Shown here: piece after piece, positions 62,110 to 64,000 of the stretch
Layout of the letters: each line of letters opens with the position of its first letter
Position numbering within the stretch: the first letter of the stretch is position 1
Source: Actinacidiphila epipremni
GTDB taxonomy: Bacteria > Actinomycetota > Actinomycetes > Streptomycetales > Streptomycetaceae
Direction: 5' to 3'
NCBI RefSeq assembly: GCF_012034175.1
Contig: NZ_JAATEJ010000027.1
Coordinates: forward strand, 62,001-126,000
Length of the DNA: 64,000 bases
The notes under the pieces: generated by a model
What the model was told of the DNA's origin: nothing
The model's input: the letters and a program-made list of their open reading frames with translations, nothing else
Databases searched by the model: none
Translations under genes and position numbers: made by a program

Positions 62110-62877
62110 ATGGGCACGATGCCGCAGACGGAAAGTCTGGTCGAGTTGGCCGCACGAAGGCAGCTTCCGCAGCACCAGTACATGGACCGCGTCACGGTGC
62201 GCTGGATCGCGGCCAACCGGCCGGATCTGCGCGAGGTGGCGATGGCGCCCTTGCCGGAGGCGTCCCAGCGGTTGCTTCAGCGGGCGGCGGCCCCGGCTGG
62301 GTGGTGGCTCGAGAGCCGGGTCACCGGCTCCCTTCACGGCGTCCGGCACGGGATGCGTACGGCGGCGCTCGCGGCACTGCTGGCCCGGGACGCCGGCATG
62401 GATGAGGCTGAGACCGGTGATCTCGTCGTGGCCGCCGCGGTACACGACTGCCGCAGAGTCCACGACCAGGACGACCGGGGCCACGGCGCCCGTGCTTCCT
62501 CCTGGCTGGCCCAGAACGCGGACGCGGTTTGGCGGCACTTCGACCTGACCGCGACGACGGCCCGTATGAGTCGGGCCGCCGTCGCGGTGCGACTGCACGA
62601 CGTGCCGTACACCTCCTTCTCCGCGGCCGACGAGGCCGACTACGCGAAGGCGGAGCAGCTCTGCGACATGGTCAAGGCCGCCGACGCCCTCGACCGCTAC
62701 CGCCTGCCGAAGCTCAGCTGGTGGCCTGATGCCGAACACGTCCGCGTAGGCAGCTTCGAGCGATTCCGCGCGGCGGCGTTCGACCTCGTCGTGCGTTCCG
62801 AGAACGCGCAGCTGGACGGTCTGGGAAGCGCGGAGGCCGTTGGGGTGGCATTACGCGAGAAGGGACTGCTGTCCTGA
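62110..62877 (+). CDS. HD domain phosphohydrolase
   Basis: The 255-residue protein has the HD metal-binding pattern: H76 and H80 (SLHGVRHGMRTAALAALLA), the HD pair H112-D113 (AAAVHDCRRVHDQ), H125 (GHGARASSWLAQ) and a later Asp in VKAADALDRYRLP. HD hydrolases cut phosphate esters of nucleotides. Its stop codon overlaps the start of the next gene (TGATG). Upstream, the CYTH gene lies 37 bp away. Confidence 0.85.
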   Translation: MGTMPQTESLVELAARRQLPQHQYMDRVTVRWIAANRPDLREVAMAPLPEASQRLLQRAAAPAGWWLESRVTGSLHGVRHGMRTAALAALLARDAGMDEAETGDLVVAAAVHDCRRVHDQDDRGHGARASSWLAQNADAVWRHFDLTATTARMSRAAVAVRLHDVPYTSFSAADEADYAKAEQLCDMVKAADALDRYRLPKLSWWPDAEHVRVGSFERFRAAAFDLVVRSENAQLDGLGSAEAVGVALREKGLLS

Positions 62878-64000
62878 TGGACTTCCTCGACACCTACGAG
62901 GAGTGGGCCGACGCGCATGCATTCTTCGACACCGCGCTCATACCCGGCCCCGGCCGCCGTTCGGCCGATCCCCTCGCGGAGCAGACCCGCGCCTGGGAGA
63001 CCCGTCTGGCCCAGGCCACCCCCAACGGGGCACTGCTGCGAAGCAACGCGCTTTTCGACTCCCTCAGCAGCGGCCAGACCCTGCACCTGCTCCACGTCAC
63101 CCACGCACTGGAACAGATCACCGAACACGGCGTCCTCTACCCGTCGGGGGGCTGCCTGGTAGGAGCGATCTACTGCGCCCCGCTCGCCGCAACGGGCAGC
63201 GGGTACCGCATGCACAACCTCGGCGCCTACGTGCTCGACAAGGAGGCGCCGGCCTTCGTCGCCCGGATGAACCTGACCGGGCACACACCGACCCCCCTCA
63301 TCTTCGAGGTGACCCTCCCCGCACAGGCATACCGCGGTCTGGCCGGCATCGACTACCTGCGCCTCGGCTCGATCCACCTGCAGATCTACAGCCGGCTCGA
63401 ATACCTGCTCTCCAAGGCCGAGCGGCACCGCCTGCGCGAGACCGTCGTCAGCCGCGCCAAGAACTCCACGGCCTTCCTCGCGCTCGCCGCCAGCGTCGCC
63501 TACGAAGGCACCCGCGTACAGCCTGAGCCCTTCCTGCGTCTGCTTGACGAGGCCATCCCCCGCCTGCCCATCCTCGGCTACATCTACTTCGAGGCTCTGG
63601 CGGAGTACCTGATGCTGCACTCGACGAGCGCGCACACCCGTGAGCGGGCGGCGGTCGGCGAGTTCAACAACTGGCTCTACAAGGAGATGCTCTTCGCGAC
63701 CTTCCCGCATATGGCCGGCCGCTTCGACCTGGCGAAGTTCCGCCCCTCCCCCAGGGAACTGGATGCGCTGCTCACCCGCATCGACGCCACCACGGACCCG
63801 GAGCACGCGCGCACGTACCTCACCGCCCGAATCAGCTACCTGGTCGCGGCCCGGCTGTTCACACCCGGCAAAGCCCCCTCGGCCTGGCACCACCGGCGGT
63901 GGGAGTTCGACAGCCTCGCCGATGAGCTCGGCCCGCTCCTCGGCCACCTGATCCACCGCGAGCTGCGTACCTTCGGCCGCTACCCCGACTTCTACTTCTA
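62877..64000 (+). CDS. Unknown protein, cut by the window end
   Basis: The reading frame from ATG 62877 stays open to the end of the window (374 codons). It overlaps the HD gene stop by one base. The protein is helical and rich in Leu, His and Tyr, with segments such as NALFDSLSSGQTLHLLHVTH, LTGHTPTPLIFEVTLPAQ, SIHLQIYSRLEYLLSKAERH and AEYLMLHSTSAHTRERAAVG. I do not recognise a family. The tight coupling suggests it acts with the HD protein. Confidence 0.7.
   Translation, partial: MDFLDTYEEWADAHAFFDTALIPGPGRRSADPLAEQTRAWETRLAQATPNGALLRSNALFDSLSSGQTLHLLHVTHALEQITEHGVLYPSGGCLVGAIYCAPLAATGSGYRMHNLGAYVLDKEAPAFVARMNLTGHTPTPLIFEVTLPAQAYRGLAGIDYLRLGSIHLQIYSRLEYLLSKAERHRLRETVVSRAKNSTAFLALAASVAYEGTRVQPEPFLRLLDEAIPRLPILGYIYFEALAEYLMLHSTSAHTRERAAVGEFNNWLYKEMLFATFPHMAGRFDLAKFRPSPRELDALLTRIDATTDPEHARTYLTARISYLVAARLFTPGKAPSAWHHRRWEFDSLADELGPLLGHLIHRELRTFGRYPDFYF

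Overview
The window is a high-GC actinobacterial chromosome segment, almost certainly Streptomyces or a close relative. The grounds are strong GC bias at third codon positions, GTG starts, the dnaK-grpE-dnaJ-hspR operon with HspR-type operators, a neighbouring HspR-controlled clpB, SPASM radical-SAM/FxsC/FxsT genes, and a DUF2637 (Spd-like) protein. A perfect parS (ParB) site at 232-247 suggests the segment lies in the origin-proximal chromosome core.

Region 1 (1-7499) is core metabolism: 5' end of fructose-bisphosphate aldolase, pyrE, an aldose epimerase-like protein, a CoxG/SRPBCC protein, a membrane-fused spermidine synthase-like protein, a DUF2617 protein, a PLP aminotransferase and a HIT hydrolase.

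Region 2 (7500-18661) is an accessory island that looks like a conflict or signalling system. A small membrane protein and a TIR/beta-propeller protein run leftward. Divergently, a rightward operon encodes an FxsB-type radical SAM maturase, a TIR-like FxsC, a 1301-residue FxsT (MinD-like + TIR-like + NB-ARC + TPR), a two-domain protein of unknown family, and a cation/proton antiporter-like protein. No FxsA precursor peptide is visible.

Region 3 (18666-34188) returns to core genes: argG (with a possible ARG box), a VWA protein, a VOC protein, a YbjN-like protein, clpB, hspR-dnaJ-grpE-dnaK (HAIR operators at clpB and dnaK), a membrane Fe-S oxidoreductase, a YIP1 protein, dcd and a small zinc-ribbon-like protein.

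Region 4 (34369-42033) starts at tRNA-Gly(CCC). It carries an integrative mobilisable element: tyrosine integrase, excisionase, a helicase-loader pair, a DUF2637 membrane protein, a MobC-like protein and a MobA-like relaxase. I see no FtsK/TraB translocase and no second att site.

Region 5 (42212-52948) is a complete type I-B CRISPR-Cas locus. The operon cas6-cas8b-cas7-cas5-cas3-cas4-cas1-cas2 runs leftward in a chain of overlapping genes and is flanked by two outward-facing arrays (25 and 10 repeats). Both arrays have a 95-nt homologous leader. Array 1 records a stepwise change of repeat sequence from its old to its new end.

Region 6 (53500-64000) holds a glutamine-synthetase-like ligase with an APC permease, two hypothetical proteins, an HTH regulator with a repeat-rich C-terminus, a HAD phosphatase, and a rightward run of an NDK-like protein, a small protein, a CYTH protein, an HD phosphohydrolase and an unknown protein cut by the window end.
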